A DNA stretch of 64,000 nucleotides from Coleofasciculus sp. LEGE 07092 (GTDB lineage: Bacteria; Cyanobacteriota; Cyanobacteriia; Cyanobacteriales; Coleofasciculaceae): contig NZ_JADEWY010000007.1 in the NCBI RefSeq assembly GCF_015207375.1, positions 19,065 through 83,064 of the forward strand, read 5' to 3'. A model generated the notes under the pieces. That model was not told where the DNA came from, did not search any database, and was given only the letters and a program-made list of their open reading frames with translations. Below, one piece after another: positions 63,819-64,000 of this stretch; positions within the stretch are counted from its first letter, which is position 1; the number at the start of each line of letters is the position of its first letter. Position numbers and translations under genes: made by a program.

Positions 63819-64000
63819 TTCTACGTTCCTTGATTGGATTGACACCTATAGGGTATCAACTGCCAGAGCGCTGGCTCTGTTTCTCAAGTAAGAAACTCGT
63901 GCAGCCTAGCCCAAACCCACCAGGGAAAAAAACCTTTAGTCGCAGCCAGAGGGTTTATTTGTCAATCGGGAGGACTTCAATGGGGTGTAGGGGGGGGGGG

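Noticed and set aside
63975..64000. Terminal G run at the end of the window.
   Set aside because: It is likely part of a C/G-run palindrome or a contig end; nothing can be concluded without the following sequence.

Overview
The window looks like a chromosomal segment of a filamentous, non-picoplanktonic cyanobacterium. The evidence is: photosystem genes (psbM, psaD, and the trpE-psaD adjacency also known from Synechocystis), a sucrose-phosphate phosphatase, a BT1-type transporter, many cyanobacterial DUF families (DUF1824, DUF2808, DUF2993, DUF3318), dense HIP1 octamers (GCGATCGC), heptameric STRR repeats, many short palindromic elements and several Uma2 genes. I cannot name the species from sequence alone. 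No rRNA, tRNA, CRISPR array, prophage or intact transposase was seen. The last bases are a G run.

Layout. 1-4.4 kb: DUF1824 (partial), ilvC, carotenoid oxygenase and BT1 transporter, all on the minus strand. 4.4-13 kb: CHASE2 nucleotide cyclase, tandem universal stress protein, psbM (38 aa), 2Fe-2S ferredoxin, D-Ala-D-Ala carboxypeptidase, then plsX and fabH of fatty-acid initiation. 13-20.4 kb is an accessory island: a STAND/NB-ARC ATPase with a conflict-system HTH domain, two PEP-CTERM proteins, a membrane-anchored HEPN-like protein, two PIN-type toxin-antitoxin pairs (UPF0175/DUF3368 and DUF433/DUF5615) and a DUF29 protein, interspersed with duplicated leader blocks and a MITE. 20.5-33.5 kb: a B12-binding radical SAM protein, a huge haemagglutinin-type repeat protein that has lost its 5' end, an ExbB/TolQ channel, Uma2, DUF2993 and a TPS-CHAT fusion. 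33.6-35.2 kb: sucrose-phosphate phosphatase and ruvA.

35.2-42.6 kb is copper biology. An intact + strand operon (CopZ-like chaperone, CPx-ATPase, cupredoxin) lies behind a MerR/CueR-like dyad promoter. Convergent to it is a decayed minus-strand operon: a split and chimeric CusA-type RND pump, a response regulator without its receiver core, a histidine kinase cut at both ends, and an intact DUF305 protein. 43-46 kb: trpE, psaD and cobO. 46.6-50 kb: RTX-repeat protein with near-identical 108-bp units, Uma2 gene and pseudogene, Na+/H+ antiporter. 50-54.9 kb: a small transcription unit with a strong terminator, DUF3318, a zinc-ribbon protein, DUF2808, Uma2, and a two-gene glycine-zipper module of unknown function. 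55-57 kb: pentapeptide-repeat membrane protein. 57.3-58.7 kb: a second protein with the same N-terminal conflict-system HTH. Its upstream region carries the same CCGAT iteron architecture as the first, about 44 kb away. 58.8-64 kb: hypothetical genes, gene remnants, aldo/keto reductase, truncated VOC protein, DUF4178 and an FKBP-type isomerase.

The two most interesting themes are (1) the pair of HTH-domain conflict-type genes with a shared phased iteron upstream region, and (2) the stepwise deletion of a copper-efflux/two-component operon, with two junctions at HIP1-like sites, next to an intact copper ATPase operon.
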